A stretch of DNA of 64,000 nucleotides from B69-G16 sp964501905 (GTDB lineage Archaea; Thermoproteota; Thermoprotei; Thermofilales; B69-G16): the NCBI GenBank assembly GCA_964501905.1, contig CAZCTW010000002.1:186001-250000 (forward strand). Direction: 5' to 3'. The translations under genes and the position numbers were made by a program. The notes below the pieces were generated by a model. The model did not search any database and was not told the DNA's origin. It saw only the letters and a list, made by a program, of their open reading frames with translations. Shown here piece after piece: positions 43,046-51,778 of this stretch (position 1 is the stretch's first letter; each line of letters opens with the position of its first letter).

Positions 43046-44233
43046 GTGGTGGGCCTGTATGGGGTAGCGCTGCGGGTAAGGGAGTTTCTTTCCAGGTATG
43101 ATCACTTGGCTTTTCAGACTTCCATTGCTTTGTTATTTGATATTTTGGGGTTGTTGTCTGGGTGGGTGGCGGCGTTTTATTTGTTGGATTTGGAGTATTC
43201 TTGGGTTTTAATTTTGTACCCAGGTATTTTGGGGGTTAGGGGGGCTATTAGCGGGATTTTTAGCGGTAGGCTTAGCACGTCTCTGCATTTGGGTCTTGTT
43301 GAGCCTAGCCTGAAGAGGAATACTTACCATTTCTATCTTCTCATGGCGTTTACGTTTACTCTTCCACTGTTTGGAGGGCTTCTTTTGGGGGTTTTGACTT
43401 CTGTGGTTATGGTGGTGTTTTATAAGGTTTCTCTGTTTCAGGCTTTGTCTTTGCCTTTGGTCGCTGTTGCCGCCATTTTTCTCTCGACTGTGATTCTCGT
43501 TCCTTTGACTTCTCAAATAGCGTTCACCATATTTAAGTATGGATTGGATCCCGACGTGATCTTGTATCCGATTATGTCTAGTGTAGCCGATATAGAGGCT
43601 ACTGTTATCTATGCTTTATTGATTAAGGCGTATTCTTTCTCTCTAGTTCCTATAGTTTTGATCTTTATAGCCTCCGTAGCTGCTCTTGTCGTTTCGTATG
43701 TTAAGTTTGGGGAGGATAGAGATTATAGAGGGTCTGTTAAAGAATCGGTATATGCTATACTCTACATGTTGTTTTTCGAGAATATAGCTGGTTTAACTCT
43801 TCAATCTATCTCCGGTAAAATAGAGCATTTCGCCGCTGTAATGGCTCTATATCCGGTTCTCATAGATTCTCTCGGAGATACTGGGTCTATTATAGGCTCG
43901 CGCTTAACGACGTATCTAGCCGTGGGACACGCTAAAACCGGCAAAGAGTTAGTAAAAGAGTATGGAGGCGAGTTCTTAGTGGTGGGCGCTACGGCTCTCG
44001 TTTTTTACGCGTTGCTGGGTTTTGCTACTTCCTTCTGGGGGACATCACCTTTACTGATACTGGTTGGGGGCGCCGTGGCTATAGCCTCGATAATACCTAT
44101 CTCGATTTTCGCTGCTGTAGTAACTCATAGCCGCGGGTTAAATCCAGACAATTTCGTAAATCCCGTGACGAGTTCGATAGCTGACACGTTAATGACGTTG
44201 AGTCTATGGTTAGCGGCGTCGCTACTTCTCTAA
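43046..44233 (+). CDS. MgtE/SLC41-type divalent cation transporter
   Basis: 395 residues containing two copies of the MgtE membrane domain: first copy with LYPGILGVRGAISGIFSGRL and GLDPDVILYPIMSSVADIEA, second with LYPVLIDSLGDTGSIIGSRL and GLNPDNFVNPVTSSIADTLM. Each supplies the Asp of the Mg2+ pore. There is no cytosolic CBS/N domain, as in eukaryote-like SLC41 proteins. Two adjacent GTG codons make the start uncertain. Confidence 0.88.
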   Translation: MVGLYGVALRVREFLSRYDHLAFQTSIALLFDILGLLSGWVAAFYLLDLEYSWVLILYPGILGVRGAISGIFSGRLSTSLHLGLVEPSLKRNTYHFYLLMAFTFTLPLFGGLLLGVLTSVVMVVFYKVSLFQALSLPLVAVAAIFLSTVILVPLTSQIAFTIFKYGLDPDVILYPIMSSVADIEATVIYALLIKAYSFSLVPIVLIFIASVAALVVSYVKFGEDRDYRGSVKESVYAILYMLFFENIAGLTLQSISGKIEHFAAVMALYPVLIDSLGDTGSIIGSRLTTYLAVGHAKTGKELVKEYGGEFLVVGATALVFYALLGFATSFWGTSPLLILVGGAVAIASIIPISIFAAVVTHSRGLNPDNFVNPVTSSIADTLMTLSLWLAASLLL

Positions 44234-44388
44234 TAAACACGCCACGCCCTCTAAATCTTCACATAATCCTAATGCCCCCTATTAGATTTGACACTGTCTT
44301 AACGGAAACTGGTCGGCGTAGAATATACTATTAGCCAGCTATTTGGCATGGAATAGAGCCTAATATGAGTATTTCCTCTTATTAGTCG

Positions 44389-45648
44389 ATGAAAAGGCTA
44401 TATTTGTATACGGCGGCTTCGGTTTTAAGGCCTGAGATAGGAGAGTACGCTAGAAAGGTGCACTCGGAGCTTTCTAAAGCTTTTATAGAGCGGGGAGTCA
44501 AGGATAGGGGTTTACTCCTAGGTCCTGACGATGTCGTTGAAGGCGAGAATTTCTCGATTCTCCTCGTGGCTACGGGCGGTACTGAGGTTACGACGCTTAG
44601 GCTTTACGAGGTGGGGGATAAGCCTCTGGTCTTGGTGGCTACGGGACTGGCTAATTCCCTTGCGGCTGCTTTAGAATCAGTAGCCGCGCTCAAGTCTAAA
44701 GGCGCCGCCGTCGAGCTCCTTTATTTCGACGATTGGACTTTAGTAGATGTCGACGAAGTGGTCTTTAAGGCTTTAGAAGTGCGGCGCTTCTACGAGGTTA
44801 GGGGTTCCCGTATAGGAGTTCTAGGCGAGCCTTCTCCGTGGCTCGTAGCTAGCTCCGTAGACCGCATGAAAGCTAGGAAAATGTTGGGCGTTAATTTCAT
44901 CCATATTCCACTTGAGGAGGTTGTACGGAAATTTGAGAAGAAGACGTTAACGAAGGAAGACTGGAAAAGCATCGAGAAGCTTATTGAAGAAAGTGAGAGA
45001 GTGGAGATTTCTAAAAAGTCGCTGAGTGACGCTTACAGGCTTTACCTGGCGATAAAGGAAATCGTTGAACAATACAATTTGAACGGTGTAACCGTCCGCT
45101 GTTTCGACCTTATCAAGGAATTAGGTACGACTGCCTGTTTGGCGCTCTCCCTCCTTAACGCCGAGCTCGTAGTGGCGGGTTGTGAAGGCGATGAACAGAC
45201 AGTCCTCTCCATGCTTGTTCTCTCAAAACTTTCCGGTAAACCCGCTTGGATGGGAAACCCTGTTAGGGTAGATATTTCAGCTAATGAGATTATGTTAGCC
45301 CACTGTACGGCGCCTGTAAACGCAGGAGTCGGCTATAGACTTAAAACCCACTTTGAGAGCGGGGTAGGGGTCGGCGTCGACGTAGTCTACGAAGAAAAAA
45401 GTAAGGTTACAATCGCCCGTATTAGCGGCGATTTAGAGAAAGTACTATTGGCTACAGGGAGAGTCGTCAAGAGCGGAATGGAAGACGCTATGCACTGCAG
45501 GACTCAGATAAGGATTAGGCTGGATGGCAACGCTAAGGATTTACTAAGTCGAAGCTTTGGCAACCACTTAGCCCTCGTCTCTGGCGATATAAGCGATTTA
45601 ATTGAAAGGTACGCCGAGCTTGCGGGGCTGAAAGTTGTTAAAGTGTAG
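44389..45648 (+). CDS. L-fucose/arabinose isomerase-like protein
   Basis: 419 residues: N-terminal Rossmann-like domain (LLVATGGTEVTTLRLYE), a middle domain (GVTVRCFDLIKELGTTACLALSLLN) and the isomerase C-terminal region (AHCTAPVNAG, DAMHCRTQIRIRL). Such COG2407 proteins isomerise free sugars using Mn2+. It precedes and converges on the nucleoside-breakdown genes, so it might handle the released pentose, but that is inference. Confidence 0.8.
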   Translation: MKRLYLYTAASVLRPEIGEYARKVHSELSKAFIERGVKDRGLLLGPDDVVEGENFSILLVATGGTEVTTLRLYEVGDKPLVLVATGLANSLAAALESVAALKSKGAAVELLYFDDWTLVDVDEVVFKALEVRRFYEVRGSRIGVLGEPSPWLVASSVDRMKARKMLGVNFIHIPLEEVVRKFEKKTLTKEDWKSIEKLIEESERVEISKKSLSDAYRLYLAIKEIVEQYNLNGVTVRCFDLIKELGTTACLALSLLNAELVVAGCEGDEQTVLSMLVLSKLSGKPAWMGNPVRVDISANEIMLAHCTAPVNAGVGYRLKTHFESGVGVGVDVVYEEKSKVTIARISGDLEKVLLATGRVVKSGMEDAMHCRTQIRIRLDGNAKDLLSRSFGNHLALVSGDISDLIERYAELAGLKVVKV

Positions 45649-45652
45649 AGAA

Positions 45653-47029
45653 TTACGATAAAAACTCTATATATTTTTTAACTAGGTTTAGTGCGAAGTC
45701 TTTAAGCTCATGCAGTCTTTCTAAGTTTTTCGACTCGACGAAACACCTGAAAACGGGTTCCGTCCCGGAAGGTCTTAAAAGTATCCAATCTCCGTTTTCA
45801 AAAACAGCTTTTATTCCGTCCACCAGTATCAACTCAACCCCCTCTAATCCTTCGAGCTCTTCGCGGAGCTTCTTCAATAGGCGGGGTTTTAATTGGTCTG
45901 GGCACGGTATCGCCACTTTCTCCTGATACAGCGTCGGGAATTCCGCTATGAGCTGAGATAGCGGCTCGTATTCGTTTATAAACTGGAGGGTTTTCGCGGC
46001 CGCATAAGCCGGGTCTCCGTAGTAAATGTTATCAGGCCATATGTACTTCCCAGTTTCCTCGAATGCGAAAACGGCGTTTTCCGTCTTCATGAGTGCTTCG
46101 GCCATAGCGGGCGGTCCTACCTTTGTATAGACTATATGCCCGCCGTATTTTTCGATAACATAGTTTATGAGACTTGAAGTGTTTATAGGACATACTATCG
46201 CGCCGCTCTTTCTCTCCAATTCGTGTTTGGCGAAGAGAGCTCCCATATAGTCCGGCGTAACCACTCTCCCTTTTTCATCGACGAACACCGCGCGGTCGCC
46301 GTCTCCGTCAACCGCCACGCCGAAATCTGCTTTTACGTCAACAACTGTCCTGCGGAGTTCGTCTAAATATTCCGGTAGGGGGTTTGGGGGTCTCTTTGGG
46401 AAGAATCCGTTTACATCGCCGTTTATAACCGTTACTTGACAACCTAGTTTCTCAAGTATTTCGGTTAGCGCGTAGACCGCGGGCGAGTGCCCGGCGTCGA
46501 GCACTACCCGCCGGCTTTTAAAAACTCCCTCTCCGAAGTTTTCAACTATATTTTTTATATAGTGTTTTTCCGCATTTCCCTCTCTTGCCTTGCCGATTTG
46601 AATCCACTCGACGGTTTTAAAGCTCTCTTTGAAGAATATCTCCTCTATCAATTCTTCATCTTCTCTAAAAAGCTCCGCCGTCGTTTTTTTGAAGAGAAGC
46701 ACGCCGTGGATCTGTGGGGGTGTGTGAGAACCTGTTACGGCTACGCCCCCGCTCAACTCTTCTCTTTTAACTGCATGTAGGAGAGCAGGCGTAGAGGTTA
46801 AGCCGTAGTCTATTACGTTTAGGCCTCCTGCGAGTAAACCCGCCGTAAAGGCATTTTTAATCATAAAACTGCCTACTCTAGCGTCCATTCCAATGCCGAC
46901 TTCTCCCTTGTTGCCTAGGAACATCGCGAAGGCAAGGGCTATTTTAGCTACGGTGGGCGGGATTAGCTTCTCGTTAACTAACCCTCTTATCCCCGAAGTT
47001 CCGAAGAGCCGCTTGTTCAAGGTTTGCAC
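45653..47029 (-). CDS. Phosphohexomutase family enzyme, possibly phosphopentomutase
   Basis: 458 residues: N-terminal FGTSGIRGLVNEKL, phosphoserine loop GGVAVTGSHTPPQIHG (about 94-109), metal loop DGDGDRAVF, sugar loop FAFEETGKY and C-terminal phosphate loop RPSGTEPVFRCF. The family includes GlmM, PMM/PGM and the archaeal phosphopentomutase. It starts 3 nt after the uridine phosphorylase stop, so conversion of ribose 1-phosphate to ribose 5-phosphate is the best contextual guess. Confidence 0.85.
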   Translation of the reverse strand: MQTLNKRLFGTSGIRGLVNEKLIPPTVAKIALAFAMFLGNKGEVGIGMDARVGSFMIKNAFTAGLLAGGLNVIDYGLTSTPALLHAVKREELSGGVAVTGSHTPPQIHGVLLFKKTTAELFREDEELIEEIFFKESFKTVEWIQIGKAREGNAEKHYIKNIVENFGEGVFKSRRVVLDAGHSPAVYALTEILEKLGCQVTVINGDVNGFFPKRPPNPLPEYLDELRRTVVDVKADFGVAVDGDGDRAVFVDEKGRVVTPDYMGALFAKHELERKSGAIVCPINTSSLINYVIEKYGGHIVYTKVGPPAMAEALMKTENAVFAFEETGKYIWPDNIYYGDPAYAAAKTLQFINEYEPLSQLIAEFPTLYQEKVAIPCPDQLKPRLLKKLREELEGLEGVELILVDGIKAVFENGDWILLRPSGTEPVFRCFVESKNLERLHELKDFALNLVKKYIEFLS

Positions 47030-47032
47030 CGG

Positions 47033-47869
47033 CTAGCGTAGGAGGCCGGGGTATAGGTGGGGTTTACCCTTATTCTTTTTAACTTTGTCCCATTCGTAGA
47101 GTATCTTCACGGCTTCATTAGCTACCTTTATCGCGTCTTCAACTCCGGCATCCATTATGAATTCGTCCGTTACACGGTTTGCCAAGACTGCGCACACCGC
47201 TCCAGCTCTAGCCCCGTAGAGGTTGGATAAGGTGAAAATGGTAGAGGCTTCCATCTCGAAGTTGAGGACTCGTGCCGCTTGAAGATCGGGTATGAGATTT
47301 TTCATCCAACTCTGCATGTAGCCTTTAAAACCGGGCCTCGCTTGACCCGTATAGAAGGAATCAGTGGAAGCCGTTATCCCCACGTGGTACCTGACTCCTA
47401 ACGTTTCCGCGGCTTCTATAAGCGCTAGGACCACCTCGTAGTGAGCCACGGCCGGGTATTCAACCCTTACATACTGTTTACTCGCCCCGTCTAACCTCAC
47501 CGCTGCTATCGAAATCACTAAATCGCCTACCTTAATGTCGCGCTGTATAGCGCCGGTCGTGCCGACTCTTACGAAGGTATGTGCGCCAACTCTCAATAAC
47601 TCCTCTACCGCTATGGCGGCGGCGGGGCAGCCTATTCCCGTGGACGTTGCCGAGATAGGTGCGCCTTTATATTTGCCAGTGTGGGTTACGTACTCTCTAT
47701 GTCTGGCGACTTCTCTACGCTCGTTCCAGTACTTAGATATCCTCCCTACCCTATTTGGATCTCCTGGAAGGAGGACGTAAGGCGCGACATCTCCCGGTTT
47801 GCACTGGATGTGATATTGGAGACCGGTTTCCGTTTGGGGGGTTGCCGCCGAGATTAACCGCTCACTCAC
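47033..47869 (-). CDS. Uridine phosphorylase-like nucleoside phosphorylase (copy 1)
   Basis: 278 residues of the PNP/UDP family: YVLLPGDPNRVGRISKYW (phosphate), TGIGCPAAAIAVEELLRVGAHTFVRVGTTGA, and VLNFEMEASTIFTLSNLYG with the Met-Glu ribose-binding pair. It releases a base and ribose 1-phosphate from nucleosides. It lies between the small ECF membrane genes and the mutase, giving transport, cleavage and mutase in one operon. A related copy lies at 54198. Confidence 0.9.
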   Translation of the reverse strand: MSERLISAATPQTETGLQYHIQCKPGDVAPYVLLPGDPNRVGRISKYWNERREVARHREYVTHTGKYKGAPISATSTGIGCPAAAIAVEELLRVGAHTFVRVGTTGAIQRDIKVGDLVISIAAVRLDGASKQYVRVEYPAVAHYEVVLALIEAAETLGVRYHVGITASTDSFYTGQARPGFKGYMQSWMKNLIPDLQAARVLNFEMEASTIFTLSNLYGARAGAVCAVLANRVTDEFIMDAGVEDAIKVANEAVKILYEWDKVKKNKGKPHLYPGLLR

Positions 47870-47914
47870 ATTATCACCAGGAAATAATTATGGAAAAGAG
47901 AGAAAAAAACTTAG

Positions 47915-48127
47915 TTATTTCTTGGATCTTCTCGATGCAGCGACTACGATGAGCGTGGAGATTAGAGCGGAGAGTGCTAGAGAGGCGAGGAACATCCATA
48001 TATACTCTTCGGTTTTAGGCAGGACTTTGTAGGTGAAGCCATACCATAGGTTGAATACGTTAAAGAAAACGACGACGAGTATGAACATCATGCCTAGCCA
48101 GAGACCAAGGTGTTGTCTAAATGCCAT
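47915..48127 (-). CDS. Small two-helix membrane protein in ECF operon
   Basis: 70 residues from ATG 48127 with GGTGAT 9 nt upstream. Helix 1 is LGMMFILVVVFFNVFNLWYG, helix 2 is IWMFLASLALSALISTLIVV, ending in a basic tail SRRSKK. No known family. With the next gene it lies between the ECF T subunit and the phosphorylase, so it may be an accessory subunit of the transporter, comparable in place and topology to CbiN in cobalt ECF systems (inference). Confidence 0.7.
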   Translation of the reverse strand: MAFRQHLGLWLGMMFILVVVFFNVFNLWYGFTYKVLPKTEEYIWMFLASLALSALISTLIVVAASRRSKK

Positions 48128-48161
48128 AGCGATCACCAAGTAAAAAAGAAAAAGGGGTATT

Positions 48162-48389
48162 TTATTGCTTTGCCCCTTCCCCTGTTACGGCCATATAGGT
48201 GAGTACAAAGCCTGCGATGACCACGAAAAGCGAGAGGAAAATCACAGTACCGGCCATTATAGATATAACGCTAGTCTTGACGAACTCTAGATCCGCTATT
48301 CTAGCAGATATCCAGGGGGACACCATTAGAGCCGCGCCGATTACTATCAACGCAAGTCCTATCCCAATTAAATCCATTTTTTCAACCAT
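48162..48389 (-). CDS. Small two-helix membrane protein in ECF operon
   Basis: About 75 residues. Helix 1 LIGIGLALIVIGAALMVSPW, loop SARIADLEFVKTS, helix 2 ISIMAGTVIFLSLFVVIAGFVLTY. Starts 39 nt after the ECF T gene; ATG 48389 has GGTGGTT upstream, with a GTG at 48410 as alternative. Not recognised; same topology as its neighbour at 47915. Confidence 0.68.
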   Translation of the reverse strand: MVEKMDLIGIGLALIVIGAALMVSPWISARIADLEFVKTSVISIMAGTVIFLSLFVVIAGFVLTYMAVTGEGAKQ

Positions 48390-48428
48390 ACCCAACCACC
48401 CGGAGGACACACGCCCACCCCGCCACCC

Positions 48429-49310
48429 CTACCCGGCGAGTCTCGCCAAATAGTAGGCGGCCATTCCGAAGAACCCCACCGTCACGATCGCTATTAACCC
48501 CGCGGCTATATCTGTCGGGAAAGTGTAGGTTCTTAAGTAGTTAAACCAGTTGTTCGCGTGGAAATATAAGACTCCGACCGCCGCTCCTATAAGGGATAAC
48601 GCTATGAACACGTAGTCTACAACTCTCATTTTTACTTCTCTTAAGCTCGTCTTCTTACCCGATGAGCCGAAGGCGCGGGCCTCTAAGCTCATGGCTAGCT
48701 GTTGAACTCTCTCCATAGAAGCGGCGAAGAGGGGCACCATGCTGGGAACGAGCGCGGTTAACCCGCGGGCTTTTAACCCTCTCGACTGTTGCGCTTGAAT
48801 AACCGTGGTGAACTCCCTCATAAGTATGGGGATTAGCTGGAGCGTGACTATAGTCATGAAGCCGAGTATATACGGCACCTTTATCTTTAGTAGAGAGATG
48901 AAGAGGTCTACAGGGTGGGTTACGAGGACCATTAATAGAGCGAAAGCCCCCATGGCCATTATTCTCCCTGCGAAGACTAGACCGTAGTAGAGACCCTCAT
49001 GGTACGCCGTTAGCGGCCCTATTCTTAACACGGGCCTCCAGGGGGGAGGTATAGCCGGCCAGAAAGTTTGGAAGAAGACCATTGCCAGAGAGGCCGGGAC
49101 GAGTACGGACATCCCCTTGAGGAAGTCTTTAAACACTCCGACGGCGGCGGCCAGAAGTACGGTTATCGCTACGAATACGAATAGTATAAACGGGTTCATC
49201 AGGGGGAATATAACTACGAAAGCGGCGATTATCAAAATTATCTTAGTTAATGGGTTTAGCTTGTGTAGGAAGGAGTCGCCGGGTACGTAGAGGGTGGCGC
49301 GGGTGGACAT
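48429..49310 (-). CDS. ecfT: ECF transporter T component (EcfT)
   Basis: 293 residues with about 6-8 helices. The two coupling-helix Ala-Arg-Gly signatures appear as QAQQSRGLKARGL (about 177-189) and AMSLEARAFGSSG. N-terminal DSFLHKLNPLTKIILI is typical of EcfT. It links the S component to the ATPases. It starts 9 nt after the S gene. Confidence 0.92.
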   Translation of the reverse strand: MSTRATLYVPGDSFLHKLNPLTKIILIIAAFVVIFPLMNPFILFVFVAITVLLAAAVGVFKDFLKGMSVLVPASLAMVFFQTFWPAIPPPWRPVLRIGPLTAYHEGLYYGLVFAGRIMAMGAFALLMVLVTHPVDLFISLLKIKVPYILGFMTIVTLQLIPILMREFTTVIQAQQSRGLKARGLTALVPSMVPLFAASMERVQQLAMSLEARAFGSSGKKTSLREVKMRVVDYVFIALSLIGAAVGVLYFHANNWFNYLRTYTFPTDIAAGLIAIVTVGFFGMAAYYLARLAG

Positions 49311-49319
49311 TTAACACAC

Positions 49320-49988
49320 CTATTTCGCGCTTATTATGACGAAGCCTGCAGCTAGAGCAACGCCTATAACTAGGCCGATGATGGTGTACATTATTACTTT
49401 CATCGGCGGTTGCTTCGTTATTTCGACTCTGTAGCGTAGCATCGGCGGGAGGGCTTGAACGATCGGCACGGCCAAGAACACGGCTAGGATTTTATCGGCT
49501 AGGCTTGAAAGTATGTTGCTTGAGAAGACCGCGACCCATAGCTGAGCGCCCATCTGGAGGTAAACAGCGGTCATTATGTCGGCGAAGTGCCCGGTGGCTC
49601 CTCCGAAGACGAAGACGTAGATGGGGACTGCCATGCTGGTTATGACGAAAGCGCTTATTATGCCCAGGAGTAATAGCCTCGGGAAGTCCTTGGTTAAGCC
49701 TATTTTCAACCCATAACCCCAGACTAGGGCGCCTATGGCGTTGCACGCCGCGAAGGGGAGATATACGGGGTTAACGAGGAGCGCTAAGCCTAGGTTGGTT
49801 ACTACTCCGGTGAGGACGCCCCACCAGGGGCCTAGAACCCACGCCACGACGCATGTGCCGATCATGTCTAGGAATACGGGGAGGTGTAGGGCAGTGACAA
49901 TGTAGCCGCCGACGATATTTATCGCAGCAGCGACAGGGATTAGAACCGCGATATAAGTTGGGGGAATGCGCTCTAAAGTAGAACTCAT
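49320..49988 (-). CDS. ECF transporter S component, probably nucleoside-type
   Basis: 222 residues, about 6 helices: VFLDMIGTCVVAWVLGPWWGVLTGVVTNLG is a motif of the CD3073-like S components that sit beside TudS-related desulfidases and PfkB kinases in other genomes. Nucleoside phosphorylases in this cluster support nucleoside or thio-nucleoside uptake. It is divergent from the ATPase genes at 50083. Confidence 0.82.
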   Translation of the reverse strand: MSSTLERIPPTYIAVLIPVAAAINIVGGYIVTALHLPVFLDMIGTCVVAWVLGPWWGVLTGVVTNLGLALLVNPVYLPFAACNAIGALVWGYGLKIGLTKDFPRLLLLGIISAFVITSMAVPIYVFVFGGATGHFADIMTAVYLQMGAQLWVAVFSSNILSSLADKILAVFLAVPIVQALPPMLRYRVEITKQPPMKVIMYTIIGLVIGVALAAGFVIISAK

Positions 49989-50038
49989 ACGCCCACCTGC
50001 TACAAGGTTTGCTTTTGTAAGGAATATTAAGGGAATTG

Positions 50039-50047
50039 CTTATAAAC
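50039..50047 (+). promoter_or_regulatory. TATA box of the ECF ATPase operon
   Basis: CTTATAAAC lies 36-44 nt before the TTG start at 50083, in the 94-nt gap between the divergent S-component gene and the ATPase genes. This spacing supports the late TTG over earlier in-frame codons. Confidence 0.5.
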
Positions 50048-50082
50048 CTGTCGGCATTTGTAGAAATACAGCGGTGGGGATT

Positions 50083-50943
50083 TTGAAGGAGGAAGTAGTT
50101 ATAGAGGTGCGAAATCTCACATTCCGCTACCCGTTCACCGAGAAACCCGCCCTGAAGAATATCAACTTGAAGATAAGGAAGGGCGAGTTCGTGGGTATTT
50201 TAGGGCCTTGCGGCGCTGGGAAGACTACGCTCTGCCTTACTTTAAATGGGATAATACCGAACATGATTCAGGGTTTTATGGGGGGCGAGGTTAAAGTCAT
50301 GGGGATGAATACCAGAGAAGTTCCGACTAGGGAGATAGCCAAGTACGTGGGCATGGTATTTGATAACCCCGAGTACCAGTTAAGCCAGATGACGGTTGAG
50401 GAGGAGGTGGCGCTAGGCCTCGGGAGCCTAGGAGTTCCGAGGGAGGAGATGATAAGGAGGGTGCGGGAAGCCCTTAAGATCGTGGGACTTGAGGGGCTTG
50501 AAAAACGCTCTCCATTTGAGCTCTCCGGCGGCCAGCAACAGAGGTTAGCTATAGCCGCCGCGCTGGCGATGATGCCCAGCATTCTGGTACTCGACGAGCC
50601 GACTTCTAACCTAGACCCTATAGGTAAAGAGGAGGTCTATGCTACGGTTAGGAAGTTAAACAAAGAGAGAGGGATGACGATAATCATGGCGGATCACGAG
50701 GTAGAGTTTATGGCTTCTTTCACCGACCGGCTTATAGTCATGAACGAGGGAGAAATCGTGTTGGAGGGTCCTCCCGCTGAGGTGTTTAAACACGTGGATA
50801 CCTTAGAAAGTATCGGGCTTCGCGTACCCCAGGTGACGGAGTTGGCGCATAAACTTAGGAAAAACTACGAGAAGTGGGATGAAAGATACCCTGTACTGGT
50901 TGAAGAGGCAGTTGAAAAAGTTCTGGAGAGGGTGAAAGCATGA
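50083..50943 (+). CDS. ECF transporter ATPase A1
   Basis: About 286 residues. Walker A GPCGAGKTT, Q-loop VFDNPEYQLSQMT, signature ELSGGQQQRLAIAAAL, Walker B ILVLDEPTSNLDP and switch His in MADHEVEF are all intact. TTG 50083 follows GGTGGGGA by about 5 nt; an in-frame extension to 49966 would overlap the divergent gene and is rejected. The stop overlaps the A2 start by 4 nt. Confidence 0.92.
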   Translation: MKEEVVIEVRNLTFRYPFTEKPALKNINLKIRKGEFVGILGPCGAGKTTLCLTLNGIIPNMIQGFMGGEVKVMGMNTREVPTREIAKYVGMVFDNPEYQLSQMTVEEEVALGLGSLGVPREEMIRRVREALKIVGLEGLEKRSPFELSGGQQQRLAIAAALAMMPSILVLDEPTSNLDPIGKEEVYATVRKLNKERGMTIIMADHEVEFMASFTDRLIVMNEGEIVLEGPPAEVFKHVDTLESIGLRVPQVTELAHKLRKNYEKWDERYPVLVEEAVEKVLERVKA

Positions 50944-51776
50944 GTAGGGAAGTTTTGATAAAATGTGAAAACCTTTGGCATATATACCCTGGAGACGTCG
51001 AGGCATTGCGCGACGTAAACCTCGAGATAAGAGATGGAGACGTCGTAGCGGTTATCGGCCAGAACGGGTCGGGCAAAACCACGTTAGTTAAACACTTTAA
51101 CGGACTGCTTAAGCCCACCAAGGGCATAGTCACGGTAATGGGGATAGATACGAGGAAGAAATCCGTCCACGAACTAGCCCAATACGTAGGCTATGTTTTC
51201 CAGAATCCCGTCCACCAACTTTTCGCCAGCACCGTAGAGGAGGAGCTGGCCTTCGGCCCTAGGAACTTAGGACTGTCCGAGCAGGAAGTTAAGGAGAGAG
51301 TGGAGGAGGCTCTCGAGTTCTTCAACTTAAAGCGCTTTAGAAACGTCCACCCGTTTAGCCTCTCCTTCCCCTATAAGAAGCTCGTGGCCGTCGCCTCGGT
51401 GTACGCCATGAGACCCCGCATATTCGTTCTCGACGAACCTACCACGGGGCAGGACCATATAGGGCTTAGAATGATAGAGGATATGGTCCTTAAACTGGAG
51501 AAAGAAGGATTTACCATAGTCATGGTGTCGCACGACATGAGGCTTGTCGCCGAAACAGCTAAGAGGATCATCGTCATGAAGGATGGGAGAATACTCGCCG
51601 ATAAAACGCCTAGAGAGGTTTTCTCAGACCACGAGCTCATGGCTTTAACTAATCTTAAACCGCCGCAGATATCGGAGTTTACTCAGAAATTGGCGGAGAG
51701 AAAAAGATTAGATGGAGTTCCGGAGACCGCTTTAAACGTGGACGAGGTAGTAGAGCCTCTAGCGAAGTACCTGTAA
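50940..51776 (+). CDS. ECF transporter ATPase A2 with degenerate signature
   Basis: 278 residues. Walker A GQNGSGKTT, Q-loop FQNPVHQLFASTVEEELAFG, Walker B IFVLDEPTTGQDH and switch MVSHDMRL are intact, but the LSGGQ signature position reads FSLSFPYKKLVAVASV, with both glycines lost. In the A1-A2 dimer only one ATP site would then have a full signature. Overlaps A1 by 4 nt, so stoichiometric translation is likely. Confidence 0.9.
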   Translation: MSREVLIKCENLWHIYPGDVEALRDVNLEIRDGDVVAVIGQNGSGKTTLVKHFNGLLKPTKGIVTVMGIDTRKKSVHELAQYVGYVFQNPVHQLFASTVEEELAFGPRNLGLSEQEVKERVEEALEFFNLKRFRNVHPFSLSFPYKKLVAVASVYAMRPRIFVLDEPTTGQDHIGLRMIEDMVLKLEKEGFTIVMVSHDMRLVAETAKRIIVMKDGRILADKTPREVFSDHELMALTNLKPPQISEFTQKLAERKRLDGVPETALNVDEVVEPLAKYL

Positions 51777-51778
51777 CT

